DNA of 26,001 nt from the IMG/VR virus record IMGVR_UViG_3300021964_000448, positions 1-26,001 of that record. One strand, written 5' to 3'. This document shows positions 13,370-21,941 of the stretch, piece by piece. A model generated the notes under the pieces. It saw only the letters and a list, made by a program, of their open reading frames with translations. It did not search any database and was not told the origin of the DNA. Position numbers and translations under genes: made by a program. The stretch's first letter is position 1; every line of letters begins with the position of its first letter. Source of the DNA: a virus.

Positions 13370-13579
13370 ATGAAGTACTCTGAAGCAGACATCATGAATG
13401 CTGATAAAAAAGGTATCGACTATAACTGCGGCGAGAATAACCTCTACCGCGAAAAGGCTGACTTCGACACGGTTGCCAAGACTGATGTATTAATCGAAGC
13501 AATGCCTAAGAAACAGACTAAAACAACTGTAGACACAAGTTTTTTAGCTAAAGCTAACGACACGTCTCTCTACTCTTAA
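13370..13579 (+). CDS. Small hypothetical protein (69 aa)
   Basis: A 69-aa protein (MKYSEADIMNADKKGIDYNC...) with a good AAGGAAAA ribosome-binding site. It has one Cys, a Lys-rich middle (PKKQTKTTVD) and a C-terminal SLYS. It lies 15 nt after the recombinase-like gene and 23 nt before the portal gene, so it belongs to the late operon and may be a minor head component. Not recognised. Confidence 0.75.
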   Translation: MKYSEADIMNADKKGIDYNCGENNLYREKADFDTVAKTDVLIEAMPKKQTKTTVDTSFLAKANDTSLYS

Positions 13580-13602
13580 CTTCATAAACTTAGGTAGACA
13601 GT

Positions 13603-15717
13603 ATGTCCGATAACGGATTTTTACAGCCACCAGATGATGGTTTGGTTGAGGTACGCAACGCGCAAGATCAGATGGCCGGTCTTGCAGGGCATATCCGATC
13701 AAAATTTGAAGATGCGGAAAATGGCCGTCAACTTCATGAACAGCGGTGGCTTCAGGCCTTTAAAAATTTCCGCGGCATTTACGATAGCAGTACCCAATAC
13801 CGAGATTCGGAACGATCTAAAGTATTCATTAAGATTACAAAGACAAAAGTTCTTGCGGCGTACGGCCAAATCACGGACATACTGTTTGCAAACAAAAAGT
13901 TTCCCATTGTTATTGAACCTACCCCCGTACCTGAAGGTATTGCGGAGTTTGCTCACTTAACCACACCCCTTGATAACGCGCAACAACCTCAAGAAGATCC
14001 TTTTGGTTATGCAGGAGATGGTCGTGATCTGCCTCCGGGAGCCACTGAAGCTACAAGTCGTCTTGGAAAGTATGAGGGTCTCCCGCTAACAGAAGGCCCT
14101 TCTAAACTAGGAGAACCACAGGTTCACCCTGCACGTGAAGCCGCACTCGCTCTCGAAAAAGAGATTCACGATCAATTACTCGACACTAACGCCGTTAATG
14201 TACTTCGTAACGCAATCTTTGAGTCTGCTCTTCTTGGCACGGGTATTGTAAAGGGCCCGTTTAATTATTACAAGCGAATTCACAGATGGACGACTGGGGA
14301 AGACGGATCTCGAGAGTATACTCCAGAGGAGAAAGTTGTACCGCGTATTGAACACGTTTCTGTGTGGGACTTTCATCCTGACCCTGCCGCTACGAGCATC
14401 GAAGATTGTGAGTACGTAATTGAAAGGCACCGTTTGTCTCGCCAGCAATTACGCAATCTCATGAATCGACCGTTCTTTAACAGAGAAGCGATTGAGAATA
14501 CTCTCGTTAAAGGGGCAAACTACGAAGACAAGTATTACGAAGACACTATCCGTGAAGAAGAAACTCAGCCTAACGTCAACGAAAGTCGTTTTGAAGTTTT
14601 AGAATACTGGGGTGTTCTCGATGCTAAGTTTGCCGAGGAGGTTGGCTTAGATCTTCCCGATACGATCTCTGAACTCGATCAAGTGCAAATCAATGTGTGG
14701 GTATGTGGCTCGCAAGTACTACGCTGTGTACTCAATCCATTCACTCCAGCTCGTATTCCTTACTCTGCTTTTCCTTACGAAGTAAACCCCTATCAGATTT
14801 GGGGTGTAGGTGTAGCAGAAAATATGGAAGACGCGCAGATGCTAATGAATGGTCACGTGCGTATGGCGATTGACAACTTGGCTCTCGCTGGCAATCTCGT
14901 ATTTGATGTAGATGAGGCGAGCCTCGTTCCCGGACAAAACTTCGATATCTTCCCCGGCAAAGTGTTTAGACGGCAGTCTGGAGTTACTGGAACAGCAATC
15001 AACGGGCTCAAGTTCCCCAATACTGCACCCGAAAACATCCAAATGTATCAAATTGCCCGCCAGCTCTCTGATGAGGAAACAGGCATCCCCTCTATTATGC
15101 ACGGGCAAACAGGCGTAACAGGGACAGGACGTACAGCCTCAGGGCTATCTATGATGTTATCGTCCGGAAATCTTTCAATTAAGACAGTGATTAAGAATAT
15201 CGATGACTATCTTTTGAAACCTCTCGGTGAAGCTTTCTTCCAGTGGAACATGCAATACAACGACAGAAGCCCAGACATAGTGGGAGATCTCGAGATTAAA
15301 CCTCGCGGAACTTCTGCTGTTATGCAAAAAGAAGTGCGGACGCAACGATTGACTACCCTTCTACAGACGATTGCTAACCCTATGTTGGCTCCCTTTATTA
15401 AAATTCCTAACCTCGTCAAAGAGCTTGCAATTTCTCAGGATATCGATCCAGACTTGCTGGTGAATGATATGGACGAGGCTAAAATTTATGCTGAAATGCT
15501 AAAAGGACTTCAAAATGCTCAACAAGGAACAGGCCCAGAAGGTCAGCCTGCTGGTCAGCAACCCGCAGGCATGGGAGGCCCTGACGCAACACTTGGCGGA
15601 CCACCACCAGTTGACAATTCGGGGGTTGGTGGCGGCACAATCGGAACGGGAAATGTTCCGGCTTCAGGGGAAGCTGGATTTACTGGAAACCCTCCTGAGT
15701 CTCAAGGACAACTATAA
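13603..15717 (+). CDS. Portal protein, P22 gp1-like
   Basis: A 704-aa protein close in length to the P22 portal (725 aa). Its N-terminus (LHEQRWLQAFKNFRGIYDSS, then SKVFIKITKTKVLAAYGQIT) and its centre (VPRIEHVSVWDFHPDPAATS, AQMLMNGHVRMAIDNLALAG) are typical of podovirus portals. The portal dodecamer is the DNA channel, the motor docking site and the tail attachment point. About the last 75 residues are a Gly/Pro/Gln-rich flexible tail. It follows TerL in the usual order, with the recombinase-like gene inserted between. The weak AGG-type ribosome-binding site supports the ATG at 13603. Confidence 0.9.
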   Translation: MSDNGFLQPPDDGLVEVRNAQDQMAGLAGHIRSKFEDAENGRQLHEQRWLQAFKNFRGIYDSSTQYRDSERSKVFIKITKTKVLAAYGQITDILFANKKFPIVIEPTPVPEGIAEFAHLTTPLDNAQQPQEDPFGYAGDGRDLPPGATEATSRLGKYEGLPLTEGPSKLGEPQVHPAREAALALEKEIHDQLLDTNAVNVLRNAIFESALLGTGIVKGPFNYYKRIHRWTTGEDGSREYTPEEKVVPRIEHVSVWDFHPDPAATSIEDCEYVIERHRLSRQQLRNLMNRPFFNREAIENTLVKGANYEDKYYEDTIREEETQPNVNESRFEVLEYWGVLDAKFAEEVGLDLPDTISELDQVQINVWVCGSQVLRCVLNPFTPARIPYSAFPYEVNPYQIWGVGVAENMEDAQMLMNGHVRMAIDNLALAGNLVFDVDEASLVPGQNFDIFPGKVFRRQSGVTGTAINGLKFPNTAPENIQMYQIARQLSDEETGIPSIMHGQTGVTGTGRTASGLSMMLSSGNLSIKTVIKNIDDYLLKPLGEAFFQWNMQYNDRSPDIVGDLEIKPRGTSAVMQKEVRTQRLTTLLQTIANPMLAPFIKIPNLVKELAISQDIDPDLLVNDMDEAKIYAEMLKGLQNAQQGTGPEGQPAGQQPAGMGGPDATLGGPPPVDNSGVGGGTIGTGNVPASGEAGFTGNPPESQGQL

Positions 15718-15734
15718 AAAAGTAGTAGAGCAAA

Positions 15735-18620
15735 ATGGTAACTCTTAGTCCGTTTAGCCCAGATCCTTTTTTTGAAAATCTTAGGATTAGAGCGCGGTTA
15801 AAAACCCAAGAAAATGCGGCTAAATCTTCTGCCACATCAAATGTGGGTAGTGAAGACGTAGATATTTCTCGCGTAGGTGAGCAAATGACATCTGCGTTAG
15901 ATTCTACAGGTGTTTCTATATCTTCTCCGAGCTCTCAAATGTCTGCGGCGGATACCCCTTCAGTCGTTGGTGCCGCAGAACCTAGAATGGGCACAACGGA
16001 AGGGTACTCCTCGTTTATGCGTATTGCGGAAGGTGTGTCTGCAAATTTAGGCCCCCTAGCGGCAACGGCTGTGACAGGAAAGTTTACTCCTGTTACTCGC
16101 GCCGCGCAAGGAATTACGTTTAAAAGTGCTATAGGTCAAACCCCTCGATATTTAGAAGAGTCCACAAAAGTTGAGGGTCTTCCTACCCAAGTCGGTGGTT
16201 TTCAACCGGGGCAGTACTACACGCAAGAAGAAACCGGAGCGTACAGGGCTCTAGCAGGGTCTGAAGCAGACTACTACAACCGCACGGGTGACATTCAAAA
16301 CGTAATGACAGCAGGGGAAGCGGCTCGAAGAAACCCGCTTGGGTACACCGGTCCTGATCCTAGAACTCCCGGCGGACAATTTGCACAGGCGGGTCTCGGA
16401 CTAGCTAATCTTGCTATGCCTGCAATGGGGCTCATGACTGGGTTTTTTGGCCCCACATACGAAACTCCTATCGGTACAAAATATGCTCGCGGCTCTGGCC
16501 TTGGGGGTATTCTCGCTGAACAAAACTATAAAACCATGTGGAAAACCCATGAAGATATGGTAGCGGGAGCTCCCGGTAATTTTGGGATGAAGGTAGGTAA
16601 TACATACTACACGTATCAAGCCCGCAAAGATGCTTTCGGTAATCCCACAGGTTTTGTTGTGGGCGGCACAGATGTTGACGCGAGAACATTCCAAAATTTG
16701 TACGCGGCACAACTCGGTTACGATCCAAAAACGGTCGACTTCGAAAACTCTAGAGCAGGAGAGCTTTACGGGGAGCGACTTCAAGGATTTTCTCCCGGAG
16801 TCGGTGGATTTTCTCCATCAACCGGAGAGTTTGTCGACGCTCGGGGCAGAACTTACACAGAAAATTCCTTGAGTAGAAAAGACGTACAGAATTATGTCGA
16901 TTCTCTTGCCTATTCCCCGTCTCAGCTTCAAGGTGCTCTCGATGCGATGGAGAGGAAAAGAGAAGAAGCTAAAGGGGCATTTTTTGGAGCGGACTACAAA
17001 ACAACTACCTACGCCGAAGCCGTAAATGCAATACGGGATAAAATATCTGTCTCTGAAAACTTACAAGCGACACTAAGCCCCGAAGATTACGAAAAGGCGA
17101 TGGCGCAATTAAATGAGTATTCATCGAGCGCGAGCAATCTAACTGCTGAACAAATAAACGAGTTAGGGTTAGTAATTAACGTAAACGCTTCAGATAAAGC
17201 TCCGGGAGCAACGCAGTGGCGAGAAGTTACAGACCCTGAAACGGGAGTAACAAACCGCTACAACTTCAATCTTGAGGATAGCTCGGATCGGGACTTTCAG
17301 GAGTCAGATAGTTCCTACGCGGAGCGAGAAGAGTCTTTTGCTAGCGTGTCTGGCCCTGACGAGGGAGAAGACGACTCTGAACCGTTATCATTAGCGGCAG
17401 GGGGTCGGGTAAGCAAGTCTGACGGCGATATGGTAGAAGGCCCTGTTGGTTTTGTTAATGGACGCACCCCAGAAGAAGTTAGCGAAGCAGATACTGTTGC
17501 TGATGACGTTGAGGGCTCTGTTCCAGAAGGTACTTTTGTTATTAACGCATCCGCTGTTGAAGAGTATGGTAGCGAGCGTATACGTAAGTTGCTAGTGTCG
17601 GCACTCCAAGAAGCTGAAAGGCAGGGGATTGACATCTCTGCTAGCGACAGTACAATTGTTGATGAGGACTCTGTTTCTGTTGCCGTTTCCGAAGGTGAAG
17701 TTCTCATTCCCCCCGTTCTCGTCCGTATCATCGGACTCAAGAAACTCAAGCAAATAAATTCTCTTGGACAAGAAGAAGTAGCAGAGAGAGTTGAAGAGTA
17801 TGGGCAAGCTGAAGCTTCAGAACCTGTTGAAGGTGAAGCTCAGGTCATGGCCTCTGTAGGCGGAGGCTTTATTGAACGACAAAAAAAGTTTGACGGGGGC
17901 TCCTTATACAAGGCTATCCCCACAAATGTAAGACTTCTCGGGGAGTTTATTGCCGGTAAAGATTCTCCTATTACGGAAGAAGATTTTACCGAAGAAGAAC
18001 TTAAAGCAATGGCTGACGCCGTGGAACGAGCAAAGTCTCGAAACACAGAGCATGAAGCAGAATTGCGACGCCGTATTGAGCAAGGAACGCCGTTTGTTGC
18101 CGAAGAAGACGGCCGAACAGGGCATACAATATATCGAGACTACCGTGGGAAATACGTCCCACCAGAAATGCTCCGACACATGGATGATCCAGAATTTCAA
18201 AAAGAAGCTCTCGAAGTTTTACGCAATCAATTAAAAACCTACGAAGATACCCGCAACAAAACGTCAGTTAGAAACTATTACGTAAATGAAGTTGCAAATC
18301 CCGGCGGGACAATGGAGTTGTTAAAAATACTAAACAACCCTCTGTACCAGCTACAAACAACCCTTGGTGAGTATCGTGCTACTGAAAATAACAACGGCAT
18401 GGTAATCGACGATGAGTACAACTTTAATACCCGAGAACTACGGGAAATGATAGGAAAAGATGAGGTAGAACTCATCGACATCCTTAAAAATTTAGATACA
18501 CCTCAGCTTGCGGCGGAGCTATTTGCTCGGTATGTACAACCAGACCATAAGCGTAGTGTAAATATTAAAATACCAAATTCAGATACTGGGTTTATAGATA
18601 TTCCTCCTGAATTTGAGTGA
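15735..18620 (+). CDS. Large probable virion protein (961 aa) with duplicated EGxFVI-type motif
   Basis: The largest complete gene in the window. It starts 17 nt after the portal gene. The first 550 residues are Gly/Ser/Ala/Tyr-rich and low in predicted order. Around 551-580, SLAAGGRVSKSDGDMVEGPV then GFVNGRTPEE resembles 'AGGRV...GPVGFVNG' modules of marine phage proteins. Two copies of a repeat follow: VPEGTFVINASAVEEYGSER (about 596) and VSEGEVLIPPVLVRIIGLKK (about 653). A charged helical C-terminus includes TLGEYRATENNN...DDEYNFN (about 877-900). Its position between portal and scaffold is where P22-like phages keep head-assembly or ejection genes, so an ejected internal virion protein is possible; the function is not established. 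The ribosome-binding site is weak. Confidence 0.7.
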   Translation: MVTLSPFSPDPFFENLRIRARLKTQENAAKSSATSNVGSEDVDISRVGEQMTSALDSTGVSISSPSSQMSAADTPSVVGAAEPRMGTTEGYSSFMRIAEGVSANLGPLAATAVTGKFTPVTRAAQGITFKSAIGQTPRYLEESTKVEGLPTQVGGFQPGQYYTQEETGAYRALAGSEADYYNRTGDIQNVMTAGEAARRNPLGYTGPDPRTPGGQFAQAGLGLANLAMPAMGLMTGFFGPTYETPIGTKYARGSGLGGILAEQNYKTMWKTHEDMVAGAPGNFGMKVGNTYYTYQARKDAFGNPTGFVVGGTDVDARTFQNLYAAQLGYDPKTVDFENSRAGELYGERLQGFSPGVGGFSPSTGEFVDARGRTYTENSLSRKDVQNYVDSLAYSPSQLQGALDAMERKREEAKGAFFGADYKTTTYAEAVNAIRDKISVSENLQATLSPEDYEKAMAQLNEYSSSASNLTAEQINELGLVINVNASDKAPGATQWREVTDPETGVTNRYNFNLEDSSDRDFQESDSSYAEREESFASVSGPDEGEDDSEPLSLAAGGRVSKSDGDMVEGPVGFVNGRTPEEVSEADTVADDVEGSVPEGTFVINASAVEEYGSERIRKLLVSALQEAERQGIDISASDSTIVDEDSVSVAVSEGEVLIPPVLVRIIGLKKLKQINSLGQEEVAERVEEYGQAEASEPVEGEAQVMASVGGGFIERQKKFDGGSLYKAIPTNVRLLGEFIAGKDSPITEEDFTEEELKAMADAVERAKSRNTEHEAELRRRIEQGTPFVAEEDGRTGHTIYRDYRGKYVPPEMLRHMDDPEFQKEALEVLRNQLKTYEDTRNKTSVRNYYVNEVANPGGTMELLKILNNPLYQLQTTLGEYRATENNNGMVIDDEYNFNTRELREMIGKDEVELIDILKNLDTPQLAAELFARYVQPDHKRSVNIKIPNSDTGFIDIPPEFE

Positions 18621-18629
18621 TTTAACCAA

Positions 18630-18697
18630 CGGCTACCCCGTCTCGACGGGCCCCGTGTAACACACCTACCGGCTACCCTCAGCCATGAGGCCCCGTG
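18630..18697 (+). repeat. Tandem pair of 28-nt stem-loops upstream of the scaffold gene
   Basis: Two units (18630-18657 and 18670-18697), 40 bp apart, share CGGCTACC at the left and GCCCCGTG at the right but differ in the 12 central bases: CCGTCTCGACGG versus CTCAGCCATGAG. Both centres are self-complementary hairpins, so pairing is kept although sequence is not. They occupy the 92-nt gap before scaffold, just upstream of its TAGGAG site. Possible roles are mRNA processing, stabilisation of the abundant capsid message or partial termination; no T-run follows. Confidence 0.75.
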
Positions 18698-18712
18698 AGA
18701 TAGGAGAATAAA

Positions 18713-19597
18713 ATGGCAAAACCAAAAGGGCATCGCGCCAATAAAGCAAATGATAGCTTCGGTACAATTAACGACGACAACTTATACCGTGGTAAGTACC
18801 GCGAAGAAGTCTATCAGGATGACGACGAAGAAACTGTAGAAGCACAGGACCCCTCGGAAGAAGAGGCTACTCCAGAGCAAGAAAGTACAAGTTTCGCTGA
18901 ACCTCAACAGGGTTCGGATACAGACTACAAAAAACGCTACGACGACCTCAAACGTCACTACGACTCGAAGCTCGAGGAGTGGAAGACAGAACGGCAAGAA
19001 CTAGCGAGCGCAAGGAAAGCAGGAGAAGACAGTGGTCTTTCACAATCTGAACTGCCTAAAACGCCAGAAGAATTGGCGGCATTCAGGGATAAATACCCTG
19101 ACGTGTATGCGATTGTAGAAACTGTATCGACATTGCAAGCTGAAAACCGTCTTAAAGAACTTAAAGATGAAGTACAGCAACTCAAAGGTAAAGAGCAAAA
19201 CTTAATTGTTCAGAATGCGTATAAAGAATTAATTTCAGCGCATCCGGATTTTAGTCAGCTTAAAACCAATGAGAAATTTTTGATGTGGTTGGACGATCAG
19301 CCCGCATCAATTGCTGACGGTATCTACAAGAACAACACAGACGCACGGTGGGCAATTCGAGTTGTCGATCTTTATAAGGCAGACACAAGTACTAAGACTA
19401 CGAAAAGGTCCAAAGATGCCGATCCAGCGGCCGCAGTAACACGCTCGACTGCAAAGGATATAGCTGGGGAAGCTAACTCAGAAAAGAAAGTCTGGAAAGC
19501 TTCCGAAATCGGTCGACTAAAGCCGTGGCAATTTGAAAAGCTCGAAGCTGAAATTGATGCCGCGAAAAAAGAAGGCCGTATTGACTATAGAGCATAA
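18713..19597 (+). CDS. Scaffolding protein
   Basis: A 294-aa acidic, strongly helical protein directly before the major capsid gene; P22 gp8 has 303 aa. The N-terminal third is Asp/Glu-rich (QDDDEETVEAQDPSEEEATP), followed by coiled-coil heptads (KKRYDDLKRHYDSKLEEWKT; LQAENRLKELKDEVQQLKGK), and the C-terminus is Lys-rich and helical (KLEAEIDAAKKEGRIDYRA), as expected for the capsid-binding end of scaffolds. It would direct prohead assembly and then leave the shell. The ribosome-binding site TAGGAG fits the ATG at 18713. Confidence 0.85.
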   Translation: MAKPKGHRANKANDSFGTINDDNLYRGKYREEVYQDDDEETVEAQDPSEEEATPEQESTSFAEPQQGSDTDYKKRYDDLKRHYDSKLEEWKTERQELASARKAGEDSGLSQSELPKTPEELAAFRDKYPDVYAIVETVSTLQAENRLKELKDEVQQLKGKEQNLIVQNAYKELISAHPDFSQLKTNEKFLMWLDDQPASIADGIYKNNTDARWAIRVVDLYKADTSTKTTKRSKDADPAAAVTRSTAKDIAGEANSEKKVWKASEIGRLKPWQFEKLEAEIDAAKKEGRIDYRA

Positions 19598-19639
19598 CTT
19601 TAAAAACAACCTAACTATCTCATAAGGAAGGGTAATAAC

Positions 19640-20584
19640 ATGGCTTTTGATAGCGCATCAGGTTATAACAACCTGCCTTCAGGTAACTTTACTCCTGAGA
19701 TCTTTTCTCAGAAAGTCCTGAAGTTTTTCCGTCGTGCTTCTGTAGTAGAAGACATCACTAACACTGACTACGCTGGTGAAATCGAAAACTACGGTGACAC
19801 AGTCCGTATCATCAAAGAACCTACAATCACTGTATCTTCTTACTCACGTGGTGCTGTGGTAAACCCACAAGACCTCGCTGACGACCAGATCACTATGGTT
19901 GTAGACCAAGCGAATGCTTTCGCGTTCAAGATCGACGACATCGAAGAGCGTCAGTCACACGTTAACTTTGAAGCGTTGGCTACATCTTCAGGTGCGTTCT
20001 CTTTGAAGCGTAAGTACGATGCAAACGTCCTCCAAGCGATGGCTGACGGTGCTGGCCTCACAGGTGGCGCGAGTACTTTCGGTTCTGCGGCGGCTCCTAT
20101 CGACATCACTGGTACAGGCAACGAAGATGCCGCAGTTAACTTGATGTTGGCAATTGCGCGTTCTTTGGATGACAACTCAATTCCAGAAGAAAACCGTTTC
20201 TTCGTAGCTCCTCCTATCTTCTGGGAGAACCTGTTCAAAGCAGGCTCTAAGTTCGCAGAAGTACAGGTAACAGGCGACGCGACTTCACCTCTCCGTAACG
20301 GTCTCGTTATGCAGGGCAACATCGCTGGTATGAACTGCTACAAGACAACTGCACTGAACAACTCTGGAACAGACGTTGTGACTATCACTTCACAGGATAC
20401 TACAAATGACTTCGTAGTTCTTGCTGGTCACATGTCTTCTACAGCGACTGCATCGCACATCGCTAAGACCGAAGTTGTCCGTTCTACTGAAACATTCAGC
20501 GACATCGTCCGTGGTTTGCACGTATTTGGCCGTAAGGTCTTGCGTCCAGAAGCGTTGGCTGTTGGCGTTGTGAAGACTGACTAA
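19640..20584 (+). CDS. Major capsid protein (HK97 fold likely)
   Basis: A 314-aa protein after scaffold with a strong AAGGAAGGG ribosome-binding site. The segments FTPEIFSQKVLKFFRRASVV, NYGDTVRIIKEPTITVSSYS and QANAFAFKIDDIEERQSHVN are typical of the phage major capsid family in podoviruses with this gene order (N-arm, E-loop, then P-domain with RFFVAPPIFWENLFKAG). It forms the icosahedral shell. Codon choice looks different from the flanking genes (many CGT, GCT, TCT and ACT codons), consistent with high expression. At 314 aa it is shorter than the 430-aa P22 coat, which carries an extra insertion domain. Confidence 0.9.
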   Translation: MAFDSASGYNNLPSGNFTPEIFSQKVLKFFRRASVVEDITNTDYAGEIENYGDTVRIIKEPTITVSSYSRGAVVNPQDLADDQITMVVDQANAFAFKIDDIEERQSHVNFEALATSSGAFSLKRKYDANVLQAMADGAGLTGGASTFGSAAAPIDITGTGNEDAAVNLMLAIARSLDDNSIPEENRFFVAPPIFWENLFKAGSKFAEVQVTGDATSPLRNGLVMQGNIAGMNCYKTTALNNSGTDVVTITSQDTTNDFVVLAGHMSSTATASHIAKTEVVRSTETFSDIVRGLHVFGRKVLRPEALAVGVVKTD

Positions 20585-20599
20585 GGGAGAGACTAACTA

Positions 20600-21025
20600 A
20601 TGGCAACTTATCAATCATCTGCTGTCACAGCGCAGGCAACTAACATTCCTGCTGGTGGCGGTGCACACGTAGCTAAAGTCGTTCTCGACTTCTCTACAAC
20701 TAACTTGGGCACTTCTGAGTCTATCGACGTTTTGGAAGTTCCTGCGGATACTGCTGTAGTGGGAGCTTGGTTAGAAGTTCTTACTGCGGGCGCAGGTGAC
20801 CTTGACTTGGGTGACGACACAGACCCTAACCGCTACGTAGCGGCCTACGACGGTTCTGGCGCGGGTGTTGCACCTGCCGCTGGTACTGCTGGAGGTTTCC
20901 TCTACAATGCTAACGATCACATCGTGGTAACTAATGGTGCAACTGACGCTTTCACTGGAAAGATTAAAGTTGTAGTTGTTATGACACCAATCGGTGGCGA
21001 TCCTACTGCGGCTACCTTCGCCTAA
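20600..21025 (+). CDS. Probable head decoration protein (141 aa)
   Basis: A 141-aa, Ala/Gly/Val/Thr-rich protein with β-strand-like alternation (AKVVLDFSTTNLGTSESIDV; KIKVVVVMTPIGG), low in Lys and Arg and without Cys. It begins 15 nt after the capsid gene behind GGGAGAG and shares the capsid gene's codon style, so it is probably an abundant virion component. Decoration (capsid-stabilising) proteins often follow the capsid gene, which is the basis for the call; no family signature is seen. Confidence 0.6.
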   Translation: MATYQSSAVTAQATNIPAGGGAHVAKVVLDFSTTNLGTSESIDVLEVPADTAVVGAWLEVLTAGAGDLDLGDDTDPNRYVAAYDGSGAGVAPAAGTAGGFLYNANDHIVVTNGATDAFTGKIKVVVVMTPIGGDPTAATFA

Positions 21026-21034
21026 GTATGAGTC

Positions 21035-21056
21035 GGGGCCTTCGGGCCCCTTCTTT
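21035..21056 (+). terminator. Terminator after the capsid/decoration genes
   Basis: GGGGCC (21035-21040), the stable loop TTCG, GGCCCC (21045-21050), then TTCTTT. The short broken T-run suggests partial termination, which would favour capsid message over downstream genes. Confidence 0.75.
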
Positions 21057-21077
21057 ACGTCAGCATCTCACGGGGTG

Positions 21078-21106
21078 TTGACATAAAGAATTTTATAGTA
21101 TACTAT
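21078..21106 (+). promoter_or_regulatory. Second late promoter, near-copy of the early promoter unit
   Basis: TTGACA (21078-21083), 17 nt, TACTAT (21101-21106); an alternative -10, TATACT, has 15-nt spacing. The next 32 bases up to the ATG at 21138 match the leader behind the 4369 promoter without gaps. It drives the tail and lysozyme genes after the terminator at 21035. Confidence 0.65.
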
Positions 21107-21137
21107 CCGATTAACGGCCCGCCGGGGTACACCCATA

Positions 21138-21509
21138 ATGACCATCGCAAAGTTTAGTCGAACAAAGTCTGAGATTACTGCCATATCAACAGATGACTCT
21201 CCCGTCACTCTGTACACATGCCCAGACATTGCGAAGGCTCACATGAGTCTGCTCTTCATTACCAACGCCTCCTCAAATGCTTCAGATATCAATGTTGTTT
21301 GGTATCGTGCCGCAGACAGTACGAGTTACTTTATCATTGGGGGCAAGAACCTAACTCAAGGTGAGTTCATCAAGTTTGACGGCGCATTTATCGTGCTCGA
21401 GGCGGGTGATTACATAACAATAGAAACAACGAATACAGCAGGTAGTGGTACACCAGACACCGACGCCTTCTGTACTGTCGAAGAATTCTTTGTACCCGTA
21501 GGAGGGTAG
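21138..21509 (+). CDS. Hypothetical β-rich late protein (123 aa)
   Basis: A 123-aa Ser/Thr-rich protein (MTIAKFSRTKSEITAISTDD then MSLLFITNASSNASDINVVW and FIKFDGAFIVLEAGDYITIE) with a β-sandwich-like alternation, suggestive of a small virion or tail component. A GGGG run rather than a classical ribosome-binding site precedes the ATG, which is part of the duplicated promoter/leader unit. It is the first gene after the second late promoter. Not assigned to a named family. Confidence 0.7.
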   Translation: MTIAKFSRTKSEITAISTDDSPVTLYTCPDIAKAHMSLLFITNASSNASDINVVWYRAADSTSYFIIGGKNLTQGEFIKFDGAFIVLEAGDYITIETTNTAGSGTPDTDAFCTVEEFFVPVGG

Positions 21510-21510
21510 C

Positions 21511-21690
21511 ATGTCTGAAAAACGCGGTCTCTGGGACAACATCCACGCAAAACGCAAGAGAATCAAAGAAGGTTCTGGAGAACGGATGCGTAAACCGGGA
21601 TCTCCCGGTGCTCCCACAGCAGAAGCTCTGAGAGAGTCAAAAGCGATGGGCGGTTACACTGCACGGTGGAGTAAAGCACGTGGCGGTTGA
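21511..21690 (+). CDS. Small basic conserved phage protein (59 aa)
   Basis: A 59-aa gene with GGAGGG four bases before the ATG at 21511. The product, MSEKRGLWDNIHAKRKRIKE then GSGERMRKPGSPGAP, is very basic. The GLWDNIHAKRKRI...GSGExMRKPGxxGAP pattern recurs in small proteins of many marine phages; I know no function. It overlaps the next gene by 11 nt. The charge pattern suggests DNA or RNA association within the virion or cell. Confidence 0.8.
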   Translation: MSEKRGLWDNIHAKRKRIKEGSGERMRKPGSPGAPTAEALRESKAMGGYTARWSKARGG

Positions 21691-21937
21691 ATATCGTGGG
21701 ATGACGTTTCCCGGATACAATAAACCTATCCGAACACCAAAAGGTCCGAAAAAGTTTGCTGTACTCGCAAAGGTCGGGGACAAAGTAAAACTTGTTCGTT
21801 TTGGCGATCCGGACATGAGTATCAAGAAGGACCAACCCTCTCGTAAGAAATCATACTGTGCTCGTTCCTCTGGCATCAAAGGAACTGATGATAAGTTTAG
21901 TGCAAATTATTGGTCACGTAAAAAATGGAACTGCTAA
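21680..21937 (+). CDS. Small conserved phage protein, KKDQP type (85 aa)
   Basis: A GTG start at 21680 with GGAG 8 nt upstream gives 85 aa. The core KLVRFGDPDMSIKKDQPSRK then SYCARSSGIKGTDDKFSANY and WSRKKW resembles a short protein family found in many phages, often ending with ARYWSCKxW; here the Cys of that ending is Arg and a Cys is instead the last residue. Function unknown. It sits between the 59-aa basic gene and lysozyme. Confidence 0.8.
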   Translation: MAVEYRGMTFPGYNKPIRTPKGPKKFAVLAKVGDKVKLVRFGDPDMSIKKDQPSRKKSYCARSSGIKGTDDKFSANYWSRKKWNC

Positions 21938-21941
21938 CACT

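Noticed and set aside
21858-21941. N-terminal extension of lysozyme from an ATG at 21858
   Set aside because: It overlaps the previous gene by 80 nt, lacks a ribosome-binding site, and the lysozyme fold starts naturally at 21942/21945.
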